A DNA stretch of 64,000 bases from Locusta migratoria. Taxonomy: Eukaryota; Arthropoda; Insecta; Orthoptera; Acrididae. The notes beneath the pieces are model-generated. The model was not told where the DNA came from, searched no databases, and saw only the letters and a program-made list of their open reading frames with translations. The translations under genes were made by a program, and so were the position numbers. This document shows positions 32,277 to 43,266 of the stretch, one piece after another. Within the stretch, counting starts at the first letter, position 1. Every line of letters starts with the position of its first letter. The DNA lies in contig CM048744.1 of assembly GCA_026315105.1 (NCBI GenBank), forward strand, positions 977,746,721-977,810,720, in the 5' to 3' direction.

Positions 32277-32639
32277 AAGCGGGTAGACGTGTTAAGAGGT
32301 GGGCGTCCTGTGGCGTCCATTAGAAGTTTCTTCTAGCACCGAGATCCAAACCGCCAGCTTGGAGGTCGGGTGGCGCTGTGACAAGTGGCCGGCGTGCCCG
32401 CGTTATTCCTCTCGTTTTGAGAGAGCGCCGCGGATGTGGCCATCCGGGGTCAGTTTTTGAGGAGGGCGGAGATAGCGCCAGAGGCTGCGGCTGGGCAGTC
32501 GGCACATCCGCCTGCCGCCTGCGCTATCTGCAGAGCGGAAGGGGGGTGCAGATACCGCCCCCCCCCCTCCAGCACTCGCGGAAACGGCTCCAGGTCACTC
32601 TGCCGTATTCGCGCGCTCTGGAGGCGCATGCGTACCGAC
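32277..32639. other. GC-rich spacer between two LINE copies
   Basis: About 360 bp with high GC and a C-run (32557-32569). It may belong to the 5' end of the following LINE insertion or be an unrelated fragment. No coding motif recognised. Confidence 0.4.
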
Positions 32640-33700
32640 GGTTCGCAAATCGATTCCGCATTTCTTGATTTCCAGAAGGCTTTCAATCAAATTGCGTGGT
32701 TATGGTATATCGCCCCAAATTTGCGATTGGATAGGGGATTTACTGTCAGAGAGGACAGAGGTCTTAGTAATCGATGGTAAGGCATCGACTAAAACAGAGG
32801 GCGTTCCACAGGGTACTGTTATTGGTCCTCTACTGTTCCTTATTTACATAAACGATTTAGGGGAAAATCTAAGTAGCTCTCGTAGCTTGTTTCCAGATGA
32901 CGCCGTCATTTACCGTCTAGTAGAATCATCTGAAGATCAAAACGAATTGCAGAACGATCTGAATAAGATATCACTATGGTGTAGAAATTGGTAATTGACT
33001 CTAAATAATGAAAAGTGCGCAGTCGTCTACATGAGTACGAAAAGAAATCAAACTTTGTTTACATGATAAATCAAATAAAAGTGAAGGCCGTAAACTCTAC
33101 AAAACACCTAGGTATTACTATTACTTCAGACTTAAACTGGAAAGAACACGTAGATAATGTCGTCGGAAAGGCGAACCACAGACTCCGTTTTATTGGAAGA
33201 ACCCTTAAAAGATGCAACAGAACTACTAAAGAGACTGCATACACTACGCTTGTCCGTCCATTTTTGGAGTATTGCTGCCGAGTTTGGGATCCTTATAAGG
33301 TGGGTTTGACGGAGGACATCGAAAGAGTCCAAAGAAGGGCAGCTCGTTTCGTATTGTCACGATACAGGAGAGACAGCGTTACGGAAATGATACAGGACCT
33401 GAGATGGGAATCATTACAATAACGGCGCTTATCGCTGCGGCGTGGGTTACTTACGAAACTCCAATCGCCAACATTCTCCTCCGAATGCGAGAATATATTG
33501 TTGACACCCACTTACATAGGTATAAATGATCATCAGAATAAAATACGAGAAATCAGAGCTCGAAGGGAAAGATTCAGGTGTTCTTTCTTCCCGCGCGCTA
33601 TTCGAGAATGGAATGGGAGATAAATAGTATAATTGTGGTTCGATGAACCCTCTGCCAGGCACTTAAATGTGATTTGCAGAGTATCCCATGTAGATGCAGA
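32640..33700 (+). pseudogene. CR1/L2-type LINE (second subfamily)
   Basis: Motif A is seen as IDSAFLDFQKAF. A deletion then joins it to IKLRGYGISPQICDW. Motif B is GVPQGTVIGPLLFLIYIND; motif C is SLFPDDAVIYRL (FADD changed to FPDD). C-terminal parts are TKHLGITITSDLNW, LVRPFLEYCCRVWDPYK and RRAARFVLSRY. The 3' UTR reads GGGAGATAAATAGTATAAT and the tail CATGTAGATGCAGAT. Same subfamily as 19268-20302. In-frame stops near 32990 and 33420. Inactive. Confidence 0.92.
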
Positions 33701-34992
33701 TAAAAGTTACTACGACAGAGCCACATTGTTAAGGGGGAGGGGCGTTAATAAAAAACCAACACTACTTCAAAAATGCACCAAATCCACAGTTCTTGAGATA
33801 TGGCAACGAAATTTTGTACCACGCTTTATATGAAAGTAACAAATTTACATATAAAATCCTCAGATTATATATATTCAACCTTCTTTTTTCAAAAAATAAT
33901 GCACTTGCAGCTAGTCTATAATAATTACTACGAACACATTATGAAGTTAGGTACCGTAAAACGTGTCCACGAATAATGAAACTGAAGAACAAAGTTAATA
34001 CTTGTGGCCACGTACGTAATTGCCTAAAATAGTTATTAGTTCACGAGAGATGACAGTTCTTCAGAAGCTTCCTGATAGATTTCACAATATGCTGCGCGCT
34101 CTATTCAATCTGGTTAGATTAACTGCAAGAATAACTAGCAACTGTTAGTCTCTCTTGGAATAGTAAACATCTACTTTGATAAGTGATGTCCCACTTCAAA
34201 AATGAAATTCACTATCCATATATGAATAAAAAAATTTATGTATTAATTCAGAACATTACCAACAGGTAGTAAAAGATTCGTAATCCATTACTATACTCCT
34301 TTAAGTGCCTAAGCTGAATGCCACTTCAACGTGCGAATTCTTATCTCCGATCAATGACATGGTGGGATGTACTTAGTAGGATGTTTTGGTAATTCGCTTG
34401 TCAGTATCTGGCTCGTCAAGCGACAGTGTTCACGTAACTGAACACAGAACGAGTGGCTGGAGGTGGTGAGGGGTTCGGCGCGGACACAGTTGTCCCTCTT
34501 GATGTGGAAAGTAAACATGCGAGGGCTGAGTCAGCAGGCGTGCTCAGCTCCCCCAACGTCTCCGGCGGGCACTTGAGGTGCTGCCCAATCCTCCGGGTCC
34601 TGCTGAGGAGTCGCAGGCGGCTTACGGTTGCGTAAGTCTGTGACGGCGTTCACCACCAGACAGCTCCGGGTACTGGCTAGGTCTCCTGAACGTCAGCTGA
34701 GGAACCCGTCTTGTGTGCTGGATCACCACTTGCTATAGTGAAACTTTTAACACGATGCGTGATTAGTGTGGAATTGCAGTAGGATAGATGGCACAGCGAC
34801 TATTTCGTCACGTCATACGGGCTTTGCGTGAATCTAGGGATAATACTCTACACCAAAATGGGACAGGCAGTAAGTTTTGATCTTGTGCTCTTTCTGATTT
34901 GAGTTCTTTCTAGTGCACAGCTGCCACAGCCAGCTAATCACACCATTCATTTGTCGACCCGGTCACCGCATTCCGATACCGCATACGTCCGC
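33701..34992. other. Unassigned DNA
   Basis: 1.3 kb with no recognisable gene. The 34440-34640 part is GC-richer but has only a 60-codon frame without motifs. Confidence 0.45.
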
Positions 34993-35132
34993 GCCGCGGT
35001 GGAGTGGCCGAGCGCTCTAAGGCGCCTTGCTGCGAAACGTGCGATTGCTCGCCGTTGCAGGTTAGAGTCGTCCTACCGGTGCGCGCGTCGGTGAGCGTAG
35101 GCGTCGTCCTTTACTTTAGGTAGCTTAACTTA
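34993..35132 (+). mobile_element. SINE A, 5' half (split by transposon)
   Basis: Head (CCGCGGTGGAGTGGCCGAGC) and box B (GCAGGTTAGAGTCGTCC), then body to TTAGGTAGCTTAACTTA, where the 654-bp transposon begins. The 3' half resumes at 35787. Confidence 0.85.
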
Positions 35133-35786
35133 CAAGGAAAGTACTTGGGCTCGAACAAACACATACACACCAAAATCGTACGAGAGATAATGTAAAGGTC
35201 CCTTATTGCACTAGTGATACTGCCGCATCTGCAAAACTCTGTAGTCGTCCGTTAGAGGCCTTCTAAAGTATTGCGATTGGTTGAGATGAAGTTACGAAGA
35301 ACCATTCTTCGTGAGGATGGTATTAGTGTAGAAGATGACTCATTGGCGTGTTTTCTCGTATCTGTTATGGTACAGAAATATGAGCATAAATTAGATACTG
35401 TTGTAGCACTAACACAATTATTATAATAGGGATCATAATGACGAAGAACTCACCGTAGCACTACCGCTAGCAATAAATGCGGGAAGAGGCGATGGAAGCA
35501 GTGGCAGTGAATACCAACAGTCTTCCGAGAAGAAGGTTAAAGTTGCAACTATCGTCACGGCTTTTGATGACATGCTAGAGAACATGTACGACGATTATTA
35601 CCTAAATTATAGTTAAGATTTATGCATTCCGTACGGTGTCTACAATTACATCTACAGTGCTATCTAGAGCAAGATTGCAGAGTTTTGCATAAAAAGGACA
35701 CCCCCCAGCACATTGAGGTGTACGTAGAGATACTGTAACCAAACGTTCATACAGATATGTTTGTTGGAGCCCAAGTACTTTCCTTG
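35133..35786. mobile_element. 654-bp TIR transposon inside a SINE
   Basis: The ends form a 32-bp terminal inverted repeat with two mismatches: CAAGGAAAGTACTTGGGCTC at the left, its reverse complement GAGCCCAAGTACTTTCCTTG at the right. It is flanked by TTA on both sides (35130-35132, 35787-35789), a 3-bp duplication compatible with PIF/Harbinger-type integration (TWA). Between them the plus strand has a 46-codon frame (35286-35426) and, one frame on, an acidic frame to 35616, possibly one relic ORF (family unknown). No transposase is recognised, so it is non-autonomous. Confidence 0.8.
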
Positions 35787-35868
35787 TTAGTTTAACTAGT
35801 CTGTAAAGCTAAGGACTAATAACCACACAAGTCAAGTCCCTTAGTTTTAGAAAACATTTGAACATTAC
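35787..35868 (+). mobile_element. SINE A, 3' half
   Basis: Continuation of the SINE cut at 35132: TTAGTTTAACTAG, GCTAAGGACTAATAACCAC, AGTCAAGTCCCTTAG and AAACATTTGAAC. Confidence 0.85.
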
Positions 35869-35969
35869 CTCCGCATTATTTGTTTCGCCGGCGATGAATT
35901 ACATGTACCAGCTACTGAGCAGGCTGTTATTTAGTCCGTCTACTGAGGAAGCAGTAAAAATTTCGATAT

Positions 35970-36200
35970 TGTACGAGGGGCATTTCATAAATAATGCGCA
36001 GGTTGGTGTTACTGTCGATTGACACAACAACACAAAAATTACGGCAGATATAGTTGTAAGCTTGAGGAAGAAGCACATGTTTTTCTTATCACTTGTGTAC
36101 TCTAAACTGGAGAGAAGTAGAAATTGAGACTGCAGGGGTCTCGGTAACTCGCGTTTGGAGCGTAGAAAAAGTTATTGCTTACACCATCTACGTGCTCTGT
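35970..36200 (+). mobile_element. mariner-like terminal repeat fragment
   Basis: GTACGAGGGGCATTTCATAA near 35975 resembles a mariner terminal repeat (compare the left end at 6906). No transposase motif follows. Confidence 0.35.
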
Positions 36201-36310
36201 CGTTAGTTTAATCCTGTTTCTGCTGTTCTTACGGGAGCGATGTGAACCAACAGAAGCGCTATTGTTTAGTACTTGAATTTAAACGGCAGCTTGCGAAACA
36301 TATCTTCGAT

Positions 36311-36356
36311 ATGACACTGATGATGGCTAGTTACCTAGCCGAAATCGATCTATGAT
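36311..36356 (+). ncRNA. Hammerhead-like motif
   Basis: Core CTGATGA (36317-36323), extra T, stem II GGCTAG (36325-36330) with CTAGCC (36335-36340) closed by TTAC, then GAAA and the self-complementary ATCGAT followed by C36350. Stem I is imperfect (about 4 of 6 pairs). A tail AATAAAC...TTGCGACC follows (to 36385). Confidence 0.5.
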
Positions 36357-36385
36357 TAATAAACAGATTTATTGCGACCGAACGC

Positions 36386-36984
36386 TGTGTTAGTCCCAGT
36401 AATTACATTATTTATTGAAAGTGTATGTAGTTGCTTTTTTCAGAGCCATGATACACATGAGGGCTGCTAAATACGTTTACTAGCACAATGGCCAACTTTG
36501 AAACTGCGCGCTGTTCTCAGCAGAGCACTTGCGGCGTTCTTGGTCTGCTCGCCGGCGTGAACTGAACGAATGCCCACGACGCGAAATGTCCCGTTTCAAC
36601 AAGCGTGGAGAGGACAGTTCTGCGCCACTGGAGACAAGTGAGCCGGGCGACCTTCAGCGCTCGTACTGTCGCGGTGTCAGCTTTGACACGTGCGTTTCCC
36701 CGCCTACAGGTAGCAGTGGAAAGGGCAGAAATCAGCGCTCGCTCTCAACCTGGTGCGTTGCTGGAAAGAGTCGCACAGTTAGCAAAACAAGCCGTGGCAA
36801 CTGAAAAAAACCTCTCTCAAATGAACTGTATTTTCTTGTCGTGCCATTCGATACAGCTCTTCGTGCTAGTCATGCCTCCGTAACGGCAGTTACTTACATC
36901 CACTTGAATCTGCTTTACTCGCCTGTCTCCATACCCTCAAGGCCTCGAAGTCTCAGACATGTTTTATCGAGCCATTTCTTTAAG
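36386..36984. other. Unassigned, GC-rich centre
   Basis: 36480-36800 is GC-rich with two overlapping frames of 91-92 codons lacking recognisable domains. Around 36890-36955, TTACATCCACTTGAATCTG resembles the antisense of the LINE C-terminus at 43640, so a small LINE scrap is possible. Confidence 0.35.
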
Positions 36985-37272
36985 GTAAAGCAGTCAACAA
37001 TCTGAAGTTTGGTTTGAACGCCACAGTCCTTTACTAGGCATGGGTCCTGTTTGGAGGTGGTATGCCGTTGCCTTCCTCCGACCTTCAAACCAACTTACCC
37101 AGCCAGTTATAGGGGGACCTACAGTTTAACGTGGATTCCCAACCACGGTGCTACTCGGCATTTTTCACATGAGCAATACTGCCAGAGGTGAAAGAAGTGG
37201 AAAGCGACAGATAAAAATCCTAGGACCTGGCGGGGATCGAACGCGCGACCTTTGGATTAGTAGTCTGGCAAC
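36985..37272 (-). mobile_element. SINE C
   Basis: Minus-strand copy: TAAAGCAGTCAACAATCTG at the left, GGAGGTGGTATGCCGTTGCC, ACCACGGTGCTACTCGGC, and box B as GGCGGGGATCGAACGCGC, head to about 37272. Confidence 0.88.
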
Positions 37273-38319
37273 CGAGGGGCATTTAGTCAAATTTAATCAA
37301 ACGTTTCTATCCCTACATTCGTACACTAACCCAAATATCTGTTTCCTGATATTCATATCTAACCTGTACCATTCTTCTATTTAGCCTGCTCGTTTCACTT
37401 CTGTACAACCCTAAATTCCAGACAAATTCCTTTTAGAAACTCTCTAACATTTCAGTTCAATATTTCAACATTTTTTTCTTTTTCTTTTTCACAATCTTTT
37501 GTCGTACTTTTATTTCATGCATTTTAAGCCCTATCTATTTTGGTCATCTCAGTTATTTTGCTCTCCAAATAGCAAAATACGTGCAATACTTTAAGTGTGT
37601 CATTTCCTATTCTATCAGAAACATCCGATTTAATTACCCAAAATTCAATTACCCTTTCTCAATTTTTATAACGTTCGGCGTGTAAGCTTTCTTCGAAGAT
37701 TTTTGCCAAATCTGAAAGATTTACGCTATCAGCAAACAAGGATTTCCTTTTCTCCTCCTTTCTTTTTCGTTTGTCACTTTCGATCTGCCTATTCGTCCCT
37801 GTTCTCCCGATCTCACGCCATCAGAAATGTCTGGTCGATGAGTCGGAATGAATGGCCAGGATGAAACACACGCAGTTGCACCTCATTAATTGCCGCTATA
37901 TATGGAAACGCTATGGGCTGTTACAGTCCGACTTCACACCAAGACCTCTTTGATTCAATGCCAAGGTGTGCAACAGCAGTTATAGCCTCATCTTTCTCAC
38001 TTCGCATGGGGCTATATTTTAAACAGATTACTTGTTATCTGCCAAATAAATTTGGCCGAGATTTCTTCTTTCTTGCTGTTGCATTCTGGATAGTCAACGA
38101 TGTATAACGGTCAAAAATTTATGTAACGAAGAGTCGGGCTGCAAGTCGTGGCCCACTATGTTGGCCACTGGCAGAGTGACTTTCCCATGATGTTAAAAGC
38201 TTTTCCTTCACTATTTTGAGGCAAACATTTGTTGAGTCCGAGCAGGATTTAAAAATTTACAAATGAATGTTATTAGTGAAAGCAGTAAATTGTCATTTTT
38301 ATTGGTAGTAAAGACAGCC
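37273..38319. other. Unassigned AT-rich DNA
   Basis: About 1 kb, pyrimidine-rich in parts (37470-37760). No gene recognised. Confidence 0.45.
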
Positions 38320-38376
38320 CTGGGTCGCAAAGATAACGTCTATTTAACCTACGTTTCAGCGGTTACTATGATAAAT
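38320..38376 (-). ncRNA. Degenerate relative of the hammerhead-like motif
   Basis: On the minus strand GCTGAAACGTAGGTTAAATA is followed by TTTGCGACCC, as in the tail after the copy at 36311. The CTGAWGA core and a convincing stem II are missing, so this is at most a relic. Confidence 0.25.
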
Positions 38377-39174
38377 CTAAAATGACCTATACATAAATAA
38401 CAAATTACAAAAGAGAAACAATTAAAAAATGTACAAATTTTATGTACAAAATAGAAGCAGTTGCAACGGGACATTTATTTTAATTCCACACCCGTTACGG
38501 AAAAGCATGTAATTTCGCTCCAACTTATTGCGAAGATAAGTGCAAAGTATTTTTTGTTAAAAAGAAATGTATATGAAATAATGTTGTATATGAATTAATG
38601 TCTGTTGTGTTGAGATATGTTTTAGAACAACTGGCAGCAATGTAAACATTGAATCAGCTGTTCGACGGCAGACGGCCAGAGATAACATGAAACAAGATAT
38701 TACGTGTAACGCTGAAACTGGCCATTAGAAGAATTTAACAGTCGGCTATGCGACAGTAATTAATTATTGTAAAGGGGAAAAGAATTTAGTCTTTTGTTCA
38801 CACTGTGGGTCCAGATTGGCAAGAGCAGTGGTCAGATACTGGTTGGCGGTGTAGTAGTTTAGACTAACCTGGTCGTAAGTCTGGGAGAGAGATAATATAC
38901 TGTCGTTTTCGAAGAAAATTACGATCTTGAAAGGATATGAATTTGTTTAAGACGCACAAAATGCATGACGTCGACTGCTGGTAAATTACCTATCTTAGCT
39001 GTCCAGTATTTGTACTAGTAAAAGTACTAAGTTATTGGTACTTTTACTCCAGGCACGAGTAGAAGTTCTATGTGATTAGCAGGCAGCTAACCGAACTAAT
39101 TCCGAATACTAGACAGTAAAGAGCTAGTGGCTATTGTGTGGTAGAAGGTTTATTAAAGTTTAACAAAGGGCTCT
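38377..39174. other. Unassigned DNA
   Basis: Downstream side of the Penelope-like relic. Nothing recognised. Confidence 0.4.
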
Positions 39175-39976
39175 AGTGACTGCTTCTGTCAAATTTTACT
39201 CGTTATGAGGAATAGAATTCTAATCTACGGTCCTTCGTCTCAGTGTGGAAAATCTTATGATAGTGAATAAGTTTGCGTGCGTGAGCTGAAATTAGAAAGT
39301 GGGCAGCAAAAGGTGAGTTATGGGGGCTAGTGCCTTTTTTAAGTTGTTCCTTCTATCTAAGTGCGTGTGCTGTCTGTCCTATATAGTAAGATTACCGAGT
39401 ATCACACCAGAATTAATCAGAGTTGAACAGAATGATTATAAATTGTAATTTTTAATAACTATTATTGATTCTTTTCTACCAATCTGATAGGAGATGGGAC
39501 TTAGAAAAGGAATGGAGAATGATTTTTTTCTACCTGTCAGACTTGTAGATGGAAGTGCCAAATGTAGTAGCTGTTTTAACAGTTTTCTTTTTAAGGATAT
39601 CGTCAACTATGGCAGGTTCGTATTCGGTATGAACTGCTATGGTTTTGATCCATTTGATTTCTTCCTCGAATTTTTCTTTCTAGAGTGGAATAGAAATAAC
39701 TCTGTGGATAACAGAGTGAAAGAGAGCGTTTCATGACATTAAGGGTACATGGAAGAAGCAGGTACAATTTCATCAGTATACGTTTCTGTACGATAGATAT
39801 TAAAATATTTTGTTTTCTCCTACTGTTAACGTCAAATCAAGAAATTTCAGTTAACGGGCTTCGGTCTCGAGTTCATAGGTGAAAGTTATATTCCCGAGAA
39901 GTTAATTGGAGGGACTGAAAATGTGGTTAACGCCGTTAGTGGGACCTTTGTAGATGACTAACATGTAATCGACATA
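39175..39976 (-). pseudogene. Penelope-like element: RT C-terminus and GIY-YIG remnants
   Basis: On the minus strand from 39976 the frame starts YVDYMLVIYKGPTNGVN, the RT active-site block with the second Asp of YVDD changed to Tyr. LKFLDLTLTVGENKIF follows, then FEEEIKWIKTIAVHTEYEP and AIVDDILKKKTVK (about 39690-39560). Further on come YYIGQT (GIY-YIG endonuclease) and HTETKDRRLEFYS (about 39260-39210). This order, RT thumb then GIY-YIG, is that of Penelope-like retroelements. Stops and frameshifts break it. A Helitron begins exactly at 39977; upstream sequence resumes at 41377 and continues the reading frame for a few codons (..FYLR before YVDY). Confidence 0.85.
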
Positions 39977-40435
39977 TCTATATCTATAAATGTGAATGTC
40001 TGTTCGGTGTAAGTTTATCACGTCTGAACCACAAAACATAAAGAGCTAAAAATTTATACAGTTACTAATGTCTACCCAGGGAAGGCTTTAGGCACGGTTT
40101 TATGGCGATCGGATAGCTATTTATCTATATGAATTAATGTGAATGTCAGCTCGGCGTACGCTTATCACGTCCGAACGACAAGACACAGAGACTTAAATAT
40201 CTGTACAGTTACTAATTTATGTCTGAGGAAGGATTTAGGCACGGTTTTATAGCGATCTGATAGATATTTAGTAATATGAAGAATATAACGCGAAATGCGG
40301 AACTAAATTACTCTTTGAAAATTATATTTACTCTTTGAAAATGGTTTTATTGGCTGCATTGTTGCTTGAGGGTTGATAATGATAAAAGGCTGAAGTACAT
40401 TGGGATGGAAAGTTATCAGTGTATATAAAATTCTA

Positions 40436-40450
40436 CGCGCGCGCGCGCGC

Positions 40451-40482
<32 letters not shown>
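40436..40482. repeat. (GC)n-(GT)n compound microsatellite
   Basis: About 8 CG/GC units followed by GTAT and about 14 GT units. Confidence 0.95.
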
Positions 40483-40487
<5 letters not shown>

Positions 40488-41033
40488 TTCGCTCTGCAGC
40501 GGAAACTTCAGAATGCAAACGAATGGTTTATTTGTAATTGTTGTCCGAAGTCTCCCGTTGTACACCATAGCAGTTCCATGCCGATAGCTATAAGGGGGTG
40601 CAAGATATGGTGGTTGAAAGTCGCCAAATTGTAAAAAAAATTCGGACTGAAGGCCAGCGATGACGTTTGCGACTCTATAACAGGGAGGTTGCATACAGCA
40701 AAACGTGATGCTACAGACCTTATCTTTGGTCTATGCGTTCTACAATGTCTTTCAATTCTTTCTCTGTAAGGATAAACATACGAATAATATCAGAATAAGT
40801 AAACAAAGCAGTAAAAAAGAAATTTCTTTTAATACATCTCTTTAAAAAAAAATCGATTTGACGTTTCGCGCATTACATCAAGTGATCGATCTGTGATATT
40901 ATTACAATCATTATTTTTGAATTTCGTGATTGGATTCTTCGAAACGAGTGCATTTTTACGTGTGATTTGATCTACACTACTTACTTTGCTGATATACGGT
41001 AAGTGCACAGACTTCTGCAATCTCATAGCAATA

Positions 41034-41230
41034 TCAAATGTTCAAATGTTTGTTAAGCTTAAGGGACTTAACTACGGGGTCATCAATCCCAATACCTACA
41101 AACTACTTATGAACTACCTACTACTAGGAATGGCACAAATATCCATGCCCGAGGGGGGATTCGAATCCTCGACCGTAGTGGCCGTGCAGACCGTGACTGA
41201 AGCGCCTGTCCCCTCGGCCACCGCAGCCGG
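41034..41230 (-). mobile_element. SINE A inside the Helitron
   Basis: Minus-strand copy with box B (CGAGGATTCGAATCC) and 3' end CAAATGTTCAAATG. CTCATAGCAATA (41022-41033) and CTCATAGGAATA (41231-41242) form a 12-bp target-site duplication with one mismatch. Confidence 0.92.
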
Positions 41231-41376
41231 CTCATAGGAATAGTTTTCAGTTTGTTTCTAAAGAAGATATTGTATTTCATTTCATCCTTCAAAACCAGTC
41301 TCATAGCACACTACTGAAAGATAGCTTATCTATCATAATCCACCAACACGCGAGCGGAGCCGCGGGTTTTAGCTAG

Positions 41377-42384
41377 TCTTAAATAGAAAAGAATGCCCAG
41401 CGCTGTAGCAGCCACGTTTAAAAATTTCAGTAAATGGTTGTAACTTGCCAATGACGTGCCTGCATTCTGTTTCTGAGTCTGAGTAACTGAAAGGCCTAAT
41501 GTTAAAACGAAGTCGTGAGGCCGCTAGGAGATCGCGAATCCAAGACCGGACTGGCAGCCCTTTGTGTGTAGGACTCGTGAGTTCTCCGGGGGCGGACGCT
41601 GAGGGCCTACACGAAGTCGAAAGCGCGGGCGTGGAATTCTGCTTACTCACTTTCCTGTTTTTCTAAGCAAGGCTGGCTGCGCTAGCGAGGGCGTGACTTC
41701 ATATCGGGCTGCGGGGGCATTAGCTGGCAGCAGCTGCTGTTTAACCAAGGAGGCAGACCAGGTGAGGTCTAATGGAAACCAATAAATTAAGATGAAACTA
41801 TGACTTTTCCCCCTATTGGTTGCGAAATGTATTCCTGCTTTCTCTCTGAGGAGATTGCGGCCCGAAGTTGTTACAAGCTACTTGATGGCAGCGTACAAAC
41901 TGCTTCACTGGGAGTGTACATACTCCAGCCTCTCTCATAGCAGTTTGATTGCTTACTATTTTCATTTATTCCTGGCACAGGTTGCAACGGGACTGGTTGA
42001 TGTGTGTGTAACGGGGCTACTTAATATGTGTGTGTGCTTGTGTTGTCTTCACTACTAACAGGAGTCTACAAAAATGAAATATCGTATCGGGCTACTAAAA
42101 TTATGGATCTGACTGCAATGCTACTAGGAGAGTAACTTGACAATTAGTGCACAACGTAATGCTGACCTACGTAAGGCAAGTTTGGGCGTTGAAACTTACG
42201 CTATCTAACTCCAATATTAGAAGGATTAAAAAGATGCAAAATCTTGGTTGGCTGATGGTCACTTTACGAGAACAATAAAAAAATGTACTGTGTTGTACTT
42301 GTATAGTAATACTAAGACAGGGCCAACAATCAATCTGCTTAAACAAATAATGAATGCGTGCAAGAAATATTATATAGTCCAAAA
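41377..42384. other. Unassigned DNA
   Basis: The first few bases continue the Penelope-like frame on the minus strand. The rest (to 42384) shows nothing recognisable. 41510-41740 is GC-richer. Confidence 0.4.
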
Positions 42385-43245
42385 TAGGACGCACGAGTGT
42401 GGTGTAGGCAGTTTCTTTAGTAGAACTAGTGCGCATCTTCTAAGTATTCTGCCAAAGAAACGTAGTCTTTGGTTCGCTTTCCCTACAATACTTTGTGTTT
42501 TCTTTTCAATTCAAGTAGTTCGTAATTGTTACTCCTAGGTATTAGGTCGAATTTACGGCCTGTAGTTTTGTCTGATATTTCATGTAAATGAAGTGCAACA
42601 TTTCTTTCACTGGTGATATGATTAACTTAACATTTCTAATTATTAAGGGTCAAGTGCCATTTTTGCAACATGCAGATACGTAAATCATTATGCAGTTGCT
42701 TTTGATCTTCTGATATGTGACAGCATCATCCGCGAAGTATTAGAGAGCTACTCAGATTCTCTCCTAAATCGTTTATAAAAATAAGGAACAGCAGGGGCCC
42801 TATAACTATCACTTCTGTGGCGATATTCCATAAGCAAGCAATTTGATTGGAAGACGCTTGTGAGGTAAATAAAAAAAAGGTAAAGCAGTCAACAATCCGA
42901 AGATTGGTTTGAACACCACAGTGCTTTACTAGGCATGGTCCTGTTTGGAGGTGGTATGCCGTTGCCTTCCTCCGACATTCGAATTGACTTACCTAGACAG
43001 TTACAGGGGGACCTACAGTTTAACGTGGGTTCCGAACCACGGTGCTACTCGGTATTTTTCACATGATCAATACTGACAGATGTGAAAGAAGTGGAATGTG
43101 GAGAGAAAAATCCCAGGACCTGGCAGGGATCGAACCCGCGACCTTTGGATTTGTAGTCTGGTCAAAAGCCTCCCGGAAATCAAGAAATATTGAACCTGTT
43201 TGTCATCCCTTGTCGATAGCACTCATCACATCATGTGAGTAGGTC
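42385..43245 (-). pseudogene. CR1/L2-type LINE, old copy with nested SINE
   Basis: Antisense of the LINE 3' half: TGTGGTGTAGGCAGTTTCTT, then TAATTGTTACTCCTAGGTAT (YLGVTI region), AAAATAAGGAACAGCAGGGG (motif B region). After a deletion comes GGCGATATTCCATAAGC. A SINE C splits it, and it resumes CAAAAGCCTCCCGGAAATC to CCTTGTCGATAGCACTCAT. No long frame remains. Confidence 0.85.
42884..43166 (-). mobile_element. SINE C nested in LINE
   Basis: Minus-strand SINE C: AAAGCAGTCAACAATCCG to CCTTTGGATTTGTAGTCTG, with box B as GGCAGGGATCGAACCCGC. It lies where related LINE copies read ..GAGGTA-CAGTGTCAAAAG... Confidence 0.9.
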
Positions 43246-43266
43246 GTTCTCTCTGAGGTAGTTTCT

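Larger units (their letters stand above)
39977..41376 (+). mobile_element. Non-autonomous Helitron inserted in Penelope-like RT
   Basis: The 5' end TCTATATCTATAAATGTGAA is preceded by A, and the 3' end is GC hairpin (CGCGAGCGGAGCCGCG) then GGTTTTAGCTAG followed by T: the TC...hairpin...CTRR rule with insertion between A and T. Inside, a ~147-bp unit (GTGAATGTC..., CACGTC, TTAGGCACGGTTTTAT) is present twice at about 39990-40128 and 40137-40275. A GC/GT microsatellite and a SINE A follow. No Rep/helicase is seen. Confidence 0.8.

Noticed and set aside
36529..36883. Two overlapping ~90-codon ORFs in GC-rich DNA
   Set aside because: Overlap in two frames, no motif, no splice or promoter evidence; likely a composition effect.
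37148..37384. 78-codon ORF resembling a protein start
   Set aside because: Mostly SINE C sequence read on the wrong strand.
41369..41650. Minus-strand 93-codon ORF as the upstream part of the Penelope-like RT
   Set aside because: Only the last few codons before the Helitron junction fit the RT motif; the rest has no RT similarity I can see.
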